In this document: positions 1 to 9,819 of the stretch, piece after piece
Layout: each line of letters opens with the position of its first letter
Numbering within the stretch: position 1 is the stretch's first letter
Source of the DNA: Bacteroidota bacterium
Lineage (GTDB): Bacteria; Bacteroidota; Bacteroidia; Cytophagales; Cyclobacteriaceae
Reading direction: 5' to 3'
Length of the DNA: 42,192 nt
Assembly: GCA_022571715.1 (NCBI GenBank)
Contig: JACZXH010000027.1
Location: 1 to 42,192 of the forward strand
The notes under the pieces: model-generated
What the model saw: only the letters and a program-made list of their open reading frames with translations
Databases searched by the model: none
What the model was told of the DNA's origin: nothing
Program-made: the position numbers and the translations under genes

Positions 1-1
1 A

Positions 2-112
2 GAAGAAATGAACGAACTTGGACATCTTTATCGTGTTTTTGATATAGCATCATTCTTTGATGAAACATTTTTTGAAACTAAAAAAGTAATTTTTGTGCCC
101 TGTAGTTATTGA
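2..112 (+). CDS. C-terminal end of an unidentified protein (partial)
   Basis: An open frame enters from the left edge and runs 36 codons to TGA at 110-112. It is rich in Phe and acidic residues and ends in VPCSY. I do not recognise the family. A further 26-codon frame starts four bases after the stop (ATG 116-118, stop at 196). It could be the tail of the same gene after a frameshift, or chance. This plus-strand end is convergent with the next gene. The upstream sequence is needed to say more. Confidence 0.35.
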   Translation, partial: EEMNELGHLYRVFDIASFFDETFFETKKVIFVPCSY

Positions 113-209
113 ATTATGGAAAAGTTGTCAACCCGCAAGATTTCTGAAATTGATTTGAGTAAAGTTATGGAAAGTTTATACAGACAAAGTAGGTGATTTG
201 GACATCGTG

Positions 210-1982
210 CTAAATTTTGTAGCCAAAAAATTCTAAATTGAATGTTTCACTACTTCCAACAGATACTATCTTAAGTTCTACAACATCACCAACATTAAGT
301 TTAAATAGAAATACATCACTATAGTAACTAAAATTATCTATTGCCACTAAATAATTAACTGAACTGATAACAATATACATATTTGATGGAGTTGCCAGAC
401 TAGATGTACCTTTGATTATGAATGTATAAATCCCAGGTTCTGTAATATTAATTGAGCTTCCAGAGATTATTCCGTTTTCATCGAAAATAAATAAAGATAG
501 GTCAAAGGTTAAGTCTGTTGAAGTAGTTGCTGAAATTGGTACCTTGAATGCATAAGTTGTATTTATAGCAGTTGTAAGGGTAACAATATCAGTGGTATTC
601 GTTGCAATATCTGATGTATTGATGGCTATCTGTTGGTCTAGCAGTTTATCTGCTTGTTTTAGATCAGTAGCTGTAGTAAGATAAGTAGTAGTACCATCAG
701 GAGTATATGTTCCATTTGTATTTAATCCAGCACCAGCTTCAGTGGCATCTAACTCTGATTGAATTGCCGCATCAGCATTGGCTCTATTGGTTGATTCTGT
801 TGATATAGCAGTTGAATTTGTTGTTATGGAATTCGCTAAACCAGTATCTTGTGCATCTACATAGCTTTTCGTAGCAGCATCCTGAACAAGTATCGGGTCT
901 GCAAGATTATTGATACTAGAACCACCTGCATCCGACCCTTGAGTAAGCACATCACTTAAGGTTTGTATCTCATTGGTGACATCTTTATCTAAATCAAGCG
1001 CATCCTGAGCATCTACATAATTCTTTGTAGCAGCATCGGTAGCAATTATAGGATCTGCCAAATTATTAATTATAGCACCACCAGCATCAGATCCTTGCCC
1101 AAGCACATCTGATAGATTCTGAATCTCATTAGCCGGGTCTGCATCAAGGTCGGTATCAATGTCAGCCTGCAGTTCTTCAAGCGCCAATTGAACCTGTGCG
1201 GAAGTAAGATTGCCCGCTGGCGTTACTACTACCTGCGAAGCATTCTGGATTTCATTTGCCGGATCGGCGTCTGCATCGTCCACACTTCTGGTATCAACAT
1301 AAGATTTTGTTGCTGCATCCTGATTGTTCGCTGGTTCGGCAAGGTTACTGATCGTCATATTACCTGCATCATTATCCTGAATCAATACATCCGTTAAGGT
1401 TGGTTTACCTTCAATCCCGGTAATAACATAATCTGGATAAGTACCTGATACACTTACGGTACCTGCACCCAGCAAACTAACTTGTGTATCCGGTTTAGTA
1501 TTGGAGATAACGCCTCCGGTAACATCAATTCCGTCACCGGCAGTCAGCCCTGTTCCGGACTTCGAGGCATACATGGCGTATGGAACACTGAATATCTGCT
1601 GGGCGCCAACCAGCTCAAAGTTGTTCCCACCCTGCACGTCCATCTCAATCTGAAGCCATTTATTCCCGTTTTGCCAGTCAACATCCTGCAATGAACCGGT
1701 AGGTACACCCTGGCCGATCACAATGGTAAACAAGCCAAATTGGTTGGTGGTCACTGCGTGTGTTTCAACATATTCAACCACGCCATTTAATCCTCCTGCC
1801 AAAATACTAACCCGAAAACTGATGGACTGATTTACATGTGGACTCCCATCCGGATTTCTGGCCACTCCCTGATAATTAATACCCGATGGGGCCTGAGCAA
1901 AGGCCCCCATCCATAGAAATACCAAAATGGGAATCAATCCGAAACTTTTGTTTGTATGACAATATCCAACAACTGTAAACAT
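210..1982 (-). CDS. Secreted repeat protein with tail-fibre-like repeats and C1q-like C-terminus
   Basis: This is a predicted exported surface protein of about 590 residues. The N-terminus is a signal peptide ending near AFAQAP, followed by a segment typical of Bacteroidota exported proteins (SGINYQGVARNP). The middle carries imperfect repeats built on an LSDVL-x-QGSDAGG block, an INNLADP block and a DAATKSYVDAQD block, the last a motif familiar from phage tail fibres and bacterial trimeric fibres. The final 110 residues look like a C1q/TNF-like jelly roll (GIYTFIIKG, then VGDVVELKI and a terminal FFGYKI). The repeats probably form a trimeric stalk with a globular head. I chose ATG at 1982 over the in-frame TTG just upstream. 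The ATG shares one base with the TGA of the preceding gene (TGATG), which indicates translational coupling. The ligand is unknown. Confidence 0.7.
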   Translation of the reverse strand: MFTVVGYCHTNKSFGLIPILVFLWMGAFAQAPSGINYQGVARNPDGSPHVNQSISFRVSILAGGLNGVVEYVETHAVTTNQFGLFTIVIGQGVPTGSLQDVDWQNGNKWLQIEMDVQGGNNFELVGAQQIFSVPYAMYASKSGTGLTAGDGIDVTGGVISNTKPDTQVSLLGAGTVSVSGTYPDYVITGIEGKPTLTDVLIQDNDAGNMTISNLAEPANNQDAATKSYVDTRSVDDADADPANEIQNASQVVVTPAGNLTSAQVQLALEELQADIDTDLDADPANEIQNLSDVLGQGSDAGGAIINNLADPIIATDAATKNYVDAQDALDLDKDVTNEIQTLSDVLTQGSDAGGSSINNLADPILVQDAATKSYVDAQDTGLANSITTNSTAISTESTNRANADAAIQSELDATEAGAGLNTNGTYTPDGTTTYLTTATDLKQADKLLDQQIAINTSDIATNTTDIVTLTTAINTTYAFKVPISATTSTDLTFDLSLFIFDENGIISGSSINITEPGIYTFIIKGTSSLATPSNMYIVISSVNYLVAIDNFSYYSDVFLFKLNVGDVVELKIVSVGSSETFNLEFFGYKI

Positions 1983-2485
1983 CAATTTGCAATTTTTACA
2001 ATCTTGAAAGAACCCAGCGCATCTTCCTGTATAGAATAAGTTCTGACTATAAAAAGGCCAGAACCTAAAAGCCTTAAATCGGCAGTACGGTTATCAAGTC
2101 TGATTCGCATGATCTGCTTTCCGTACATATCTACTATTTCAATGGTGTCAATTAATTTTCCGCATGCTTTATCGCGAATGGTTATAAAATCTACAACAGG
2201 GTTGGGAAAGTAGTCGATCTTAAAATCACTGCAAGGAGGTTTTATCTCAGGTTGTAAAAAACCCTGCGTGATAATGCCTTCTTTTCCGGTTATCGTATGT
2301 ACCGCAACCTCTCCCAGCGATAGAGTCATGATGGCAGCATGCAGTTCATAATTCCACCCTGAAAAGTTTAAAACTTCCGGTGTAACAGCCTGGCTATATC
2401 CGTAACCTCCGAATAAACTTTGGAAAAAAACAAAAACAAAACCGAGGTAATATTTATTGCAATGATGGTTAGGACACGCAGCCAT
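1982..2485 (-). CDS. T9SS type A sorting domain protein
   Basis: This is an exported protein of 167 residues. An N-terminal hydrophobic segment (about residues 12-32) reads as a signal peptide. The last ~75 residues match a T9SS type A C-terminal sorting domain: FPNPVVDFITI, then IEIVDMYGKQIM, and a final VRTYSI...FKIVKI. In this family the domain directs cargo across the outer membrane by the type IX (Por) system and is often cleaved on the way. The short middle part (about residues 35-85) has no domain I recognise. The gene is first of a two-gene unit, since its stop overlaps the start of the repeat protein by one base. The pair may be secreted together or interact on the surface. Confidence 0.75.
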   Translation of the reverse strand: MAACPNHHCNKYYLGFVFVFFQSLFGGYGYSQAVTPEVLNFSGWNYELHAAIMTLSLGEVAVHTITGKEGIITQGFLQPEIKPPCSDFKIDYFPNPVVDFITIRDKACGKLIDTIEIVDMYGKQIMRIRLDNRTADLRLLGSGLFIVRTYSIQEDALGSFKIVKIAN

Positions 2486-2662
2486 TTCTTTTTAATTTCG
2501 TAATGGTCTTTTTAAGCGAAAATGAAATAATTATATTCCTGCTAGCAACTTACAATACTCAATAATAAGGAAAAAATTAGTTCATTGTACATACTGGAGG
2601 ATTATGACACAATCCATGGATAATTAGAATAATTACATTATAAAAAATATTTAAAAAATACA

Positions 2663-5600
2663 ATGCCGGAGTTCAATCACCTACACAGCCACACGCAATA
2701 TTCATTACTCGATGGTGCCGCCAGTATTACTGCGATAATGAAAAAAGCAAAAGAAGACAATATGAAGGCAGTGGCGCTGACTGACCATGGCAACATGTTC
2801 GGTGCGTTTAAGTTTGTCGCCGAGGCCAGCAAGTTTAATATAAAACCTATCATAGGTTGCGAATTTTATCTGGTTAAAGACCGCACACTGCAAAAATTCA
2901 GTAAAGAAGAAAAAGACAAGCGATATCATCAGTTGCTGCTTGCCAAAAATAAAAAAGGGTACGAAAACCTGACCAGTCTTTGCTCGCTTGGATATACAGA
3001 AGGGATGTACAGTAAATGGCCCCGGATAGATAAATCGCTTATTGAAAAGTATCATGAAGGATTGATTGCCACCTCATGCTGCCTGGCAGCTGAAATACCC
3101 CAAACCATATTACATACGAATGAAGAAAAAGCCGAAGAATTACTTAGATGGTGGCTGGATCTTTTCGGCGAAGACTTTTACCTCGAATTGCAACGTCATG
3201 ACCTTGAGGAGCAGGATCAGGTTAATGCTACACTATTACGTTTTGCAAAAAAATATAATATCAAAACAATTGCTACCAACGATTCGCATTATGTAGATCA
3301 GGATGATTACAACGCACACGATATATTACTTTGTGTAAATACCGGGGAACTGCAGAGTAAACCCATCTGGAAAGGAAACGGCTCGGGTGGAAAGGAGTTT
3401 CGTTTTGGATTCCCCAATAATCAGTTCTATTTCAAAACCCAGGAGGAAATGGGGCGGTTGTTTAGCGATATTCCGGAAGCACTCAACAATACGCTTGAAA
3501 TCAGCGACAAAGTGGAAACCCTGGAGCTTAAGCGCGATATACTTCTTCCAAACTTCCCGCTACCTCTGGGTTTTAACAATGCCGATGATTACCTGCAGCA
3601 TATCACACTCGAAGGAGCGAAATCTCCGAAAAGGTATGGTGAGATTACAAGTGAAGTAGAAGAACGAATCAATCATGAACTGAGCATCATCAAGCATATG
3701 GGATTTGCCGGGTATTTTCTTATTGTGGCTGACATGATAAATGCCGGCCGTCAACTCGGGGTAATGATTGGGCCCGGGCGTGGCTCGGCGGCTGGCTCAG
3801 TCGTTGCCTATGCCGTGGGGATTACCAACATCGATCCGATAAAGTACAACCTGCTGTTCGAACGGTTTCTGAATCCCGAAAGGATCAGTATGCCTGATAT
3901 TGATACGGATTTCGACGATGAAGGACGACAAAAAGTAATTGACTATGTGGTGGATAAATATGGCTACAACCAGGTAGCTCAAATTATTACTTTTGGGACA
4001 ATGGCGGCAAAAATGGCCATTCGCGATGTGGCACGTGTTTGCGACTTGCCGCTTTCCGTATCAAATGTATTGGCCAAACTGGTACCCGAAAGGCCTGGTA
4101 TTACCCTGGAACAGGCCTTTAAAGAAGTACCCGAGCTTGCAGAAATAAGAAAAGGTAAAGACAAACGTGCCGAAGTTCTTATACTGGCAGAAAAACTAGA
4201 AGGATCAATACGGAATACTGGAATTCATGCTGCAGGTGTGATCATTGCACCCAGCAACCTTACAAATTATATTCCAGTATCCACATCTAAAGATTCCAAT
4301 CTTCTGGTAACGCAGTTTGACGGTAAAGTTATTGAAGACGCCGGAATGCTAAAAATGGATTTGCTTGGCCTCAAAACCCTTACAATCATCAAAGATACGA
4401 TCAAGATGATTAAACATAGCCGGAAATTAGAAGTCGATATTGATGCCATTCCTTTTGATGATAAAAAAACATTTGAATTATATCAGAAAGGAAATACCAT
4501 TGGAACATTTCAGTTTGAATCGGCTGGTATGAGAAAATACCTGCATGCGCTGAAGCCAACCGACTTGGAAGATCTCATAGCCATGAATGCCCTTTACAGA
4601 CCAGGACCAATGGATTTTATCCCCAATTTTATTGATCGTAAACACGGCAAAGAAAAAGTTGAATATCCACATCCACTGCTTGAACCCATCCTGAAAAACA
4701 CCTATGGTATCATGGTTTATCAGGAACAGATCATGCAGACTGCCCAGGTTCTTGCCGGTTATTCATTAGGACAAGCAGATTTGCTGCGAAGAGCTATGGG
4801 TAAGAAGAAGAAATCAGAGATGGAACGGCAACGGGAGATATTTGTAAAAGGAGCCAGAGAAAAAAACGATATCGACAGAGAAAAAGCAGAAGAAGTTTTT
4901 GCTGTAATGGAAAAATTTGCTGCTTATGGTTTTAACAGGTCACACTCCGCCGCGTACTCGGTGGTAGCTTATCAGACTGCTTATCTCAAAACGCACTATC
5001 TGGCAGAATATATGGCCTCGGTATTGACGAACAATCAGAACAACATTGATAAGATTACCTTCTTTATGGATGAGTGCCGTACGCAAAACCTTAAAGTGCT
5101 GGGACCGGAGATCAACGAAAGCCGTTTAAAATTTACCGTAAATAAAAAAGGTGAAGTCAGGTTTGGATTAGGGGCCATTAAAGGTACAGGAGAAGCTGCT
5201 GTGGAAGCCATTATAAGTGAACGCGACGAAAACGGGCCATTTACCGATATCTTCGATTTTGCTTCAAGAGTAAATCTACGAGCCGTCAATAAAAAAACTT
5301 TTGAAAGCCTTGCCATGGCAGGCGCTTTCGACTGTTTTCCTCATTATAATCGCAGGCAGTACCTTGAGAAGCCTGAAAACATTGATGCTTCATTAATTGA
5401 ACTCGCCATTAAGTTTGGCAACAAAGCGCAAGTAGAAAAGAATGCCTCACAGCATTCTTTGTTTGGAGAAGCAGGAAAATCCATGATATCCAAACCTACG
5501 TATCCACCAATGGAACCTTACAGTGATATTGAAAAACTGAAAACAGAGAAAGATGTCGTGGGTTTTTATATCAGCGGGCATCCTTTGGATCAATTCAGGA

Positions 5601-6220
5601 TTGATTTTAAATATTTTTGCACATGCCCTCTGGATGAATATGAGAATTACAAGAATAAGATAATACATGTTGGTGGAATCGTAACGAAATACACCGAGAG
5701 GTACACCAAAACTGGAAATCCTTTCGGGTTGTTTTCTATTGAAGACTTTAAAGGCGTGCTGGACATGGCAATGTTTGGCGAGGAATACTTAAAAAACAGA
5801 CATTTTCTTAACCCTGGCAACTTCCTGTATCTTACAGGAAAGGTAGAGGAACGATATAACCAGCCTGGCGTATGGGAATTCAGGCCGAGAGTCATACAGC
5901 TCTTGAACGATGTACGAGAAAATTTGAGCAAAGAACTGGAAATCACGATTGATGTTAATGACCTTAACGAACATCTTTTAAATGAACTTGAGGCAGTAAT
6001 CATTAATTCACCAGGAAAATGCAACCTTAAAATTCAATTAACAGATATTGAAAGCGGAATCAAATCTGAATTAGTATCAAAAAAGTATATGATAAACCCG
6101 GATAACGAATTATTTGATGTTCTAAATCAATTTGACGGTCTGAAAGTATATCTTTTGGGTAGAAATATCGAAATTCCTAAAAATCATAAACCTGAGTTTA
6201 AAAAATATGTTAAGACATAA
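2663..6220 (+). CDS. dnaE: DNA polymerase III subunit alpha
   Basis: This is the replicative polymerase catalytic subunit, 1185 residues, full length for a DnaE. It opens with the PHP domain (HLHSHTQYSLLDG at residues 6-18, LTDHGNMFG, and a later NDSHYVDQ). The palm carries PDIDTDF with Asp412 and Asp414, and the third catalytic Asp566 lies in KMDLLGLKTL; these correspond to E. coli D401, D403 and D555. The fingers have GPGRGSAAGSVVAYA. After the HhH region, QHSLF at residues 930-934 fits the beta-clamp binding motif. A C-terminal OB fold follows (HVGGIVTKYTERYTKTG). No intein or frameshift is seen. The gene stands alone on the plus strand, and trxA follows with its own -7 element. No clear promoter is visible in the AT-rich 177 bases upstream. 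Confidence 0.97.
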   Translation: MPEFNHLHSHTQYSLLDGAASITAIMKKAKEDNMKAVALTDHGNMFGAFKFVAEASKFNIKPIIGCEFYLVKDRTLQKFSKEEKDKRYHQLLLAKNKKGYENLTSLCSLGYTEGMYSKWPRIDKSLIEKYHEGLIATSCCLAAEIPQTILHTNEEKAEELLRWWLDLFGEDFYLELQRHDLEEQDQVNATLLRFAKKYNIKTIATNDSHYVDQDDYNAHDILLCVNTGELQSKPIWKGNGSGGKEFRFGFPNNQFYFKTQEEMGRLFSDIPEALNNTLEISDKVETLELKRDILLPNFPLPLGFNNADDYLQHITLEGAKSPKRYGEITSEVEERINHELSIIKHMGFAGYFLIVADMINAGRQLGVMIGPGRGSAAGSVVAYAVGITNIDPIKYNLLFERFLNPERISMPDIDTDFDDEGRQKVIDYVVDKYGYNQVAQIITFGTMAAKMAIRDVARVCDLPLSVSNVLAKLVPERPGITLEQAFKEVPELAEIRKGKDKRAEVLILAEKLEGSIRNTGIHAAGVIIAPSNLTNYIPVSTSKDSNLLVTQFDGKVIEDAGMLKMDLLGLKTLTIIKDTIKMIKHSRKLEVDIDAIPFDDKKTFELYQKGNTIGTFQFESAGMRKYLHALKPTDLEDLIAMNALYRPGPMDFIPNFIDRKHGKEKVEYPHPLLEPILKNTYGIMVYQEQIMQTAQVLAGYSLGQADLLRRAMGKKKKSEMERQREIFVKGAREKNDIDREKAEEVFAVMEKFAAYGFNRSHSAAYSVVAYQTAYLKTHYLAEYMASVLTNNQNNIDKITFFMDECRTQNLKVLGPEINESRLKFTVNKKGEVRFGLGAIKGTGEAAVEAIISERDENGPFTDIFDFASRVNLRAVNKKTFESLAMAGAFDCFPHYNRRQYLEKPENIDASLIELAIKFGNKAQVEKNASQHSLFGEAGKSMISKPTYPPMEPYSDIEKLKTEKDVVGFYISGHPLDQFRIDFKYFCTCPLDEYENYKNKIIHVGGIVTKYTERYTKTGNPFGLFSIEDFKGVLDMAMFGEEYLKNRHFLNPGNFLYLTGKVEERYNQPGVWEFRPRVIQLLNDVRENLSKELEITIDVNDLNEHLLNELEAVIINSPGKCNLKIQLTDIESGIKSELVSKKYMINPDNELFDVLNQFDGLKVYLLGRNIEIPKNHKPEFKKYVKT

Positions 6221-6234
6221 GGAACAATTTCTTT

Positions 6235-6242
6235 TATATTTG
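6235..6242 (+). promoter_or_regulatory. -7 promoter element for trxA
   Basis: TATATTTG matches the Bacteroidota -7 consensus TAnnTTTG exactly. It lies 51 bases before the trxA start, in the short gap after dnaE. No good -33 TTTG is seen at the usual spacing, so the call rests on the -7 box alone. Confidence 0.45.
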
Positions 6243-6293
6243 CGTTTTGGAACAAAGTAAATTTTATTTATTTAACAATTAAGCAATTTTGAG

Positions 6294-6617
6294 ATGAGTA
6301 AACCAGTAGAGATAACGGACGATAATTATGAAGAGATTATTAATTCTGAAAAGCCCGTAATGGTTGATTTTTGGGCAGAATGGTGCGGACCCTGTAAAAT
6401 GATCGGCCCTGTTGTTGAAGAGATGGCAGGTGAATACGAAGGCAAAGCAGTGATCGGCCACGTTGATGTAGATAATAACCCGGGAGTGTCTGCCAAGTTT
6501 GGCATCCGAAGCATTCCGACACTTTTGTTTTTTAAGAACGGTGAGGTTGTGGATAAGCAAATCGGTGCGGTTCCTAAAACCGTATTAACAAGTAAACTTG
6601 AAGCGCAATTGAAATAG
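6294..6617 (+). CDS. trxA: Thioredoxin
   Basis: This is a cytoplasmic disulfide reductase of 107 residues, the usual thioredoxin length. The active site WCGPC is at residues 30-34 (redox Cys31 and Cys34), preceded by MVDFWAE. The cis-proline is in IRSIPTLLFF and the C-terminal helix has the expected length. There is no signal peptide, so it acts in the cytoplasm, where it would be reduced by thioredoxin reductase and serve ribonucleotide reductase and peroxidases. It follows dnaE by 73 bases but has its own -7 element, and a strong terminator follows. Confidence 0.97.
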   Translation: MSKPVEITDDNYEEIINSEKPVMVDFWAEWCGPCKMIGPVVEEMAGEYEGKAVIGHVDVDNNPGVSAKFGIRSIPTLLFFKNGEVVDKQIGAVPKTVLTSKLEAQLK

Positions 6618-6650
6618 TCCGCCGCATTTTTAATATCATTCTTTTATTGC

Positions 6651-6678
6651 AAGTCCTGAATACGTCAGGACTTTTTTT
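6651..6678. terminator. Rho-independent terminator after trxA
   Basis: A 9-bp perfect stem (AAGTCCTGA with TCAGGACTT) and a 5-base loop are followed by a run of T. The convergent minus-strand gene ends inside the T run at 6677, so the hairpin probably serves trxA and may also act on the opposing transcript. Confidence 0.85.
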
Positions 6679-7264
6679 ATATACGTTTTGCAAAGAAGAG
6701 GATCAGCAAACCAATGAGTACTAATACGAACCCAAGTGCTCCTATAATGGTTGGGAAATAATACAATTCACGAAATGAATCGATAAAAACCTCTCCGGGG
6801 GATGCCGGATCAACGAATAATTTTACCGTATCACCCTTCATGTAGGCCGGAGGCGAAGAATAAATACCCGAAGTATATGACAGGCTGTCGCCCCTCCAAG
6901 GATAAACCACTACAGGCGTTGCCCCACCTTCTCTAACATCAACAATCAAATGTACCACCCTTCCCTCAACCGTTATCCAGTCTGTCTTTTTGTCATATGT
7001 ATCCAGAAAAAAATAACTCGTTACAATTAACAGAATTATCCCGGCGATACTCAAAATCCAGCCCGCTATCCGGATACCGAAATTTGAATTATCCCGATCG
7101 ATATTTAAGGATTCATCTGATTCTGACAAAATTCCTACCTCAATATCTGCTTCTTCTGATGAAAATCCATACTGGTCAGTCAGCAGATTCAGTACCTCCG
7201 CTTTTCTACCCTGCTGTATCAATGCAGCTAAATTATGCCTTTGTTGTTTATTGAGATGGGCCAT
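6677..7264 (-). CDS. DUF3592 membrane protein
   Basis: This is a 195-residue predicted inner-membrane protein. The N-terminal ~60 residues are soluble and helical (HLNKQQRHNLAALIQQGRK). Two transmembrane segments follow, at about 63-85 and 170-192. The loop between them (WITVEGRVVHL, then GDTVKLFVDPASPGEVF) fits the DUF3592 beta-domain pattern. The molecular role of the family is not known. It is a single gene, convergent with trxA, and transcribed toward it. Confidence 0.7.
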   Translation of the reverse strand: MAHLNKQQRHNLAALIQQGRKAEVLNLLTDQYGFSSEEADIEVGILSESDESLNIDRDNSNFGIRIAGWILSIAGIILLIVTSYFFLDTYDKKTDWITVEGRVVHLIVDVREGGATPVVVYPWRGDSLSYTSGIYSSPPAYMKGDTVKLFVDPASPGEVFIDSFRELYYFPTIIGALGFVLVLIGLLILFFAKRI

Positions 7265-7428
7265 ATACTCCTCGTTGTCTTTTATCTAAATTAGCGATTG
7301 GAGGAGCTATATTTAACTCCCGGAATAAAAATTTTGGTATTGTTGGTAGTATTATAACAAAAATAGCGTTGCTATAGTATAATAATTCTATTTGCAGGGA
7401 ACACTTACAATCTAAAAATCTGATTCTG

Positions 7429-9054
7429 TTAATCCATAAACGGGTACCTGTAATCGGCAGGTGGTACAAACGTCTCTTTGATCGTGCGCTGTGATACCCA
7501 TCGCTGAAGGTTCAGTTTCGACCCGGCTTTGTCATTGGTACCCGAAGCTCTTGCACCTCCAAAAGGTTGCTGTCCAACCACTGCGCCAGTAGGTTTGTCA
7601 TTGATATAAAAGTTCCCTGCCGAGTTTACCAGCACCTTACTGGCCCTTTCGGCAGCATAGCGGTCTTGTGAGAAAATGGATCCTGTTAATGCATATGGCG
7701 AAGTACTATCAACAAGTTTCAATGTTTCTTCAAATTCTTCTTCTTTGTAAATATAAATAGTAATCACCGGCCCGAATATTTCTTCACGCATAGTGATATA
7801 TCCTGGATCGCTAGTAAGCAATACCGTTGGCTCAATAAAATAACCGGTCGATTTATCGCAACCTCCTCCTGCAATCACCTTTACTTTATCGTCAGCTTTT
7901 GCTCTTTCGATATAACCAGAAATGTTATCAAAGGCTTTTTCATCAATTATTGCATTAAAGAAATTTGAAAAATCTTCAACACCGCCCATTTTAATATCAT
8001 TGATGTCATTAAGGATATATCCTTTTACCTCATCCCAAAGATTATCCGGAATGTATGCCCTGGAAGCGGCAGAACATTTTTGACCCTGGTATTCAAATGC
8101 TCCCCGGACGATGGCTGTTGCAACGACTTTCGAATCTGCCGATTTATGAGCAACAATAAAATCTTTACCTCCAGTTTCTCCAACGATTCTCGGATATGAT
8201 TTATATGTGGCAATATTGTTCCCAATGGTTTTCCAGATATGCTGAAATACACGTGTACTTCCGGTAAAGTGAATTCCTCCGAAATCCGCGTTGTTAAAAA
8301 TAACATCTCCTGCTACGGGACCACTCACATACACAAGATTGATTACGCCGTCTGGTAATCCAGCTTCCCGGAATATCTGCATCAACATATTGGCTGAATA
8401 GATTGCAGAATTTGCAGGTTTCCAAACCACTGTATTTCCCATAAGCGCTGGTGCGGCTGGCAAATTACCAGCTATGGAAGTAAAATTGAATGGCGTCAGG
8501 GCAAAAACAAAACCCTCCAACGGACGGTGTTCGATTCGGTTCCATACTCCCTGTGTAGATTCAGGCTGTTCTGCATAGATCTCCGACATAAACTGAACAT
8601 TGTATCTGTAAAAATCTGCGAGTTCACAAACCGCATCAATTTCAGCCTGATAAGAGGTTTTTGACTGCGCCAGCATGGTGGCCGCACTCAGTCTTGCACG
8701 GTATGGTCCCGTAATCAGATCTGCTGCTTTAAGAAAAATGCTTGCACGATGTTCCCAGGTCATATTTGCCCACATATCTTTAGCACTAATCGCGGCATTG
8801 ATCGCCTGTTCAACATGTGTGGCATCACCCACATGATAATAGCCCAATACATGCTGATGATCGTGGGGTGGATGCATGGCAATTTTTTTACCCGATCTAA
8901 CTTGTTCACCGCCGATATACATGGGTACTTCCAATTCTGTTGCCCTTGCTTCCGCAATTGCTTTCACTAGGTCTTCCCTCTCGGGTGACCCGGGTGCATA
9001 ACTCAATACCGATTCGTTTTTGGGTTTCGGTACCTTGAAAAATCCTGTAGCCAT
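7429..9054 (-). CDS. pruA: L-glutamate gamma-semialdehyde dehydrogenase
   Basis: This enzyme oxidises L-glutamate 5-semialdehyde (in equilibrium with pyrroline-5-carboxylate) to glutamate with NAD, the second step of proline catabolism. The 541 residues match the monofunctional PruA form. The catalytic Cys327 lies in GQKCSAASRAY and Glu293 in GETGGKDF. The Rossmann region (GNTVVWKPA) and the C-terminal PFGGARASGTNDKAG segment are intact. The proline dehydrogenase partner is not in this window, so proline use is encoded at separate loci. It is a single gene with a -7 element 40 bases upstream. Confidence 0.95.
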   Translation of the reverse strand: MATGFFKVPKPKNESVLSYAPGSPEREDLVKAIAEARATELEVPMYIGGEQVRSGKKIAMHPPHDHQHVLGYYHVGDATHVEQAINAAISAKDMWANMTWEHRASIFLKAADLITGPYRARLSAATMLAQSKTSYQAEIDAVCELADFYRYNVQFMSEIYAEQPESTQGVWNRIEHRPLEGFVFALTPFNFTSIAGNLPAAPALMGNTVVWKPANSAIYSANMLMQIFREAGLPDGVINLVYVSGPVAGDVIFNNADFGGIHFTGSTRVFQHIWKTIGNNIATYKSYPRIVGETGGKDFIVAHKSADSKVVATAIVRGAFEYQGQKCSAASRAYIPDNLWDEVKGYILNDINDIKMGGVEDFSNFFNAIIDEKAFDNISGYIERAKADDKVKVIAGGGCDKSTGYFIEPTVLLTSDPGYITMREEIFGPVITIYIYKEEEFEETLKLVDSTSPYALTGSIFSQDRYAAERASKVLVNSAGNFYINDKPTGAVVGQQPFGGARASGTNDKAGSKLNLQRWVSQRTIKETFVPPADYRYPFMD

Positions 9055-9093
9055 ATTACTAAAATGTTTTTTAAACCTTTAATTTACAGGCGG

Positions 9094-9101
9094 CAAAACT
9101 A
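9094..9101 (-). promoter_or_regulatory. -7 promoter element for pruA
   Basis: On the minus strand this reads TAGTTTTG, an exact TAnnTTTG match, 40 bases before the pruA ATG. No good -33 element is seen, so the support is partial. Confidence 0.4.
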
Positions 9102-9110
9102 ATAATTTAT

Positions 9111-9815
9111 TTACACATTTAGTAGGATACCTGATAACTCAAAAAGGTGATTTATCTCGTGTGTGACATCCAGGTCATGAGTTATTTTACACGGATTGAA
9201 AAATATCTGTTCCATGCCCACATTGCGCGCTCCCTGTATGTCTGTCACGAGATTATCTCCAATCATAACCGATTCAGATGCTTTTGCGTTTACCGTCTTC
9301 AGTGCAAACAAAAAAATTTCAGGATCAGGTTTTTGGGCATGTGCCCGTTCGGATGTTATTACTTCCTGGAAATAAATATCAAGGCCTGAATATTTCAATT
9401 TAGTTGCTTGTATTTCTTCAAAGCCATTGGTAATAATATGCATATTGTAGTGCTTTAAAAGCGCTTGCAGTATTTCAGCTGCATAATCGATCAGTTTAGG
9501 CTTTTTCGGACTTTCATGAATAAAACACTTTTGCATCGAATCCACAATCTCGTGTGCATCAACACCAAGTCTTTCAAATATCAGTGGAAATCGTTCTCGT
9601 CGGATCTGGTCCTTTTCAATTTGTCTTTTATCGAATTTTCCCCACAACTCCCCGTTGGTTCTGAAAAACTCAGCCACAAAATCGTCCGAAGTCAGATCAC
9701 CTTTTGTGCCCAGTTCAAATTTTTCAAACAACTCAATAAGTGTATCTACCGCATTTGCCTTATAATCCCACAAGGTTTCGTCAAGATCGAAGAAAAGGTG
9801 CTTGTATTTTTTCAC
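9111..9815 (-). CDS. yjjG: HAD-family pyrimidine nucleotidase (YjjG type)
   Basis: This is a 234-residue haloacid dehalogenase superfamily hydrolase. Motif I is FFDLDETLWDY (nucleophile Asp in DLDET), motif II is ITNG, motif III has the Lys in QKPDPEIF, and motif IV is MIGDNLVTDIQGA. The order, length and TLWDY context fit the YjjG branch, which dephosphorylates nucleoside monophosphates and removes non-canonical pyrimidine nucleotides. It is cytoplasmic, with no signal peptide. It starts four bases after the ArsR gene stop, so the two are co-transcribed. That link with a small winged-helix regulator is unusual for a house-cleaning phosphatase. The exact substrate cannot be read from sequence. 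Confidence 0.8.
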   Translation of the reverse strand: MKKYKHLFFDLDETLWDYKANAVDTLIELFEKFELGTKGDLTSDDFVAEFFRTNGELWGKFDKRQIEKDQIRRERFPLIFERLGVDAHEIVDSMQKCFIHESPKKPKLIDYAAEILQALLKHYNMHIITNGFEEIQATKLKYSGLDIYFQEVITSERAHAQKPDPEIFLFALKTVNAKASESVMIGDNLVTDIQGARNVGMEQIFFNPCKITHDLDVTHEINHLFELSGILLNV

Positions 9816-9819
9816 GCGT

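Noticed and set aside
2601-2633. Very short frame after GGAGG upstream of dnaE
   Set aside because: Only seven codons; the SD-like GGAGG is probably chance, although a leader peptide cannot be excluded.
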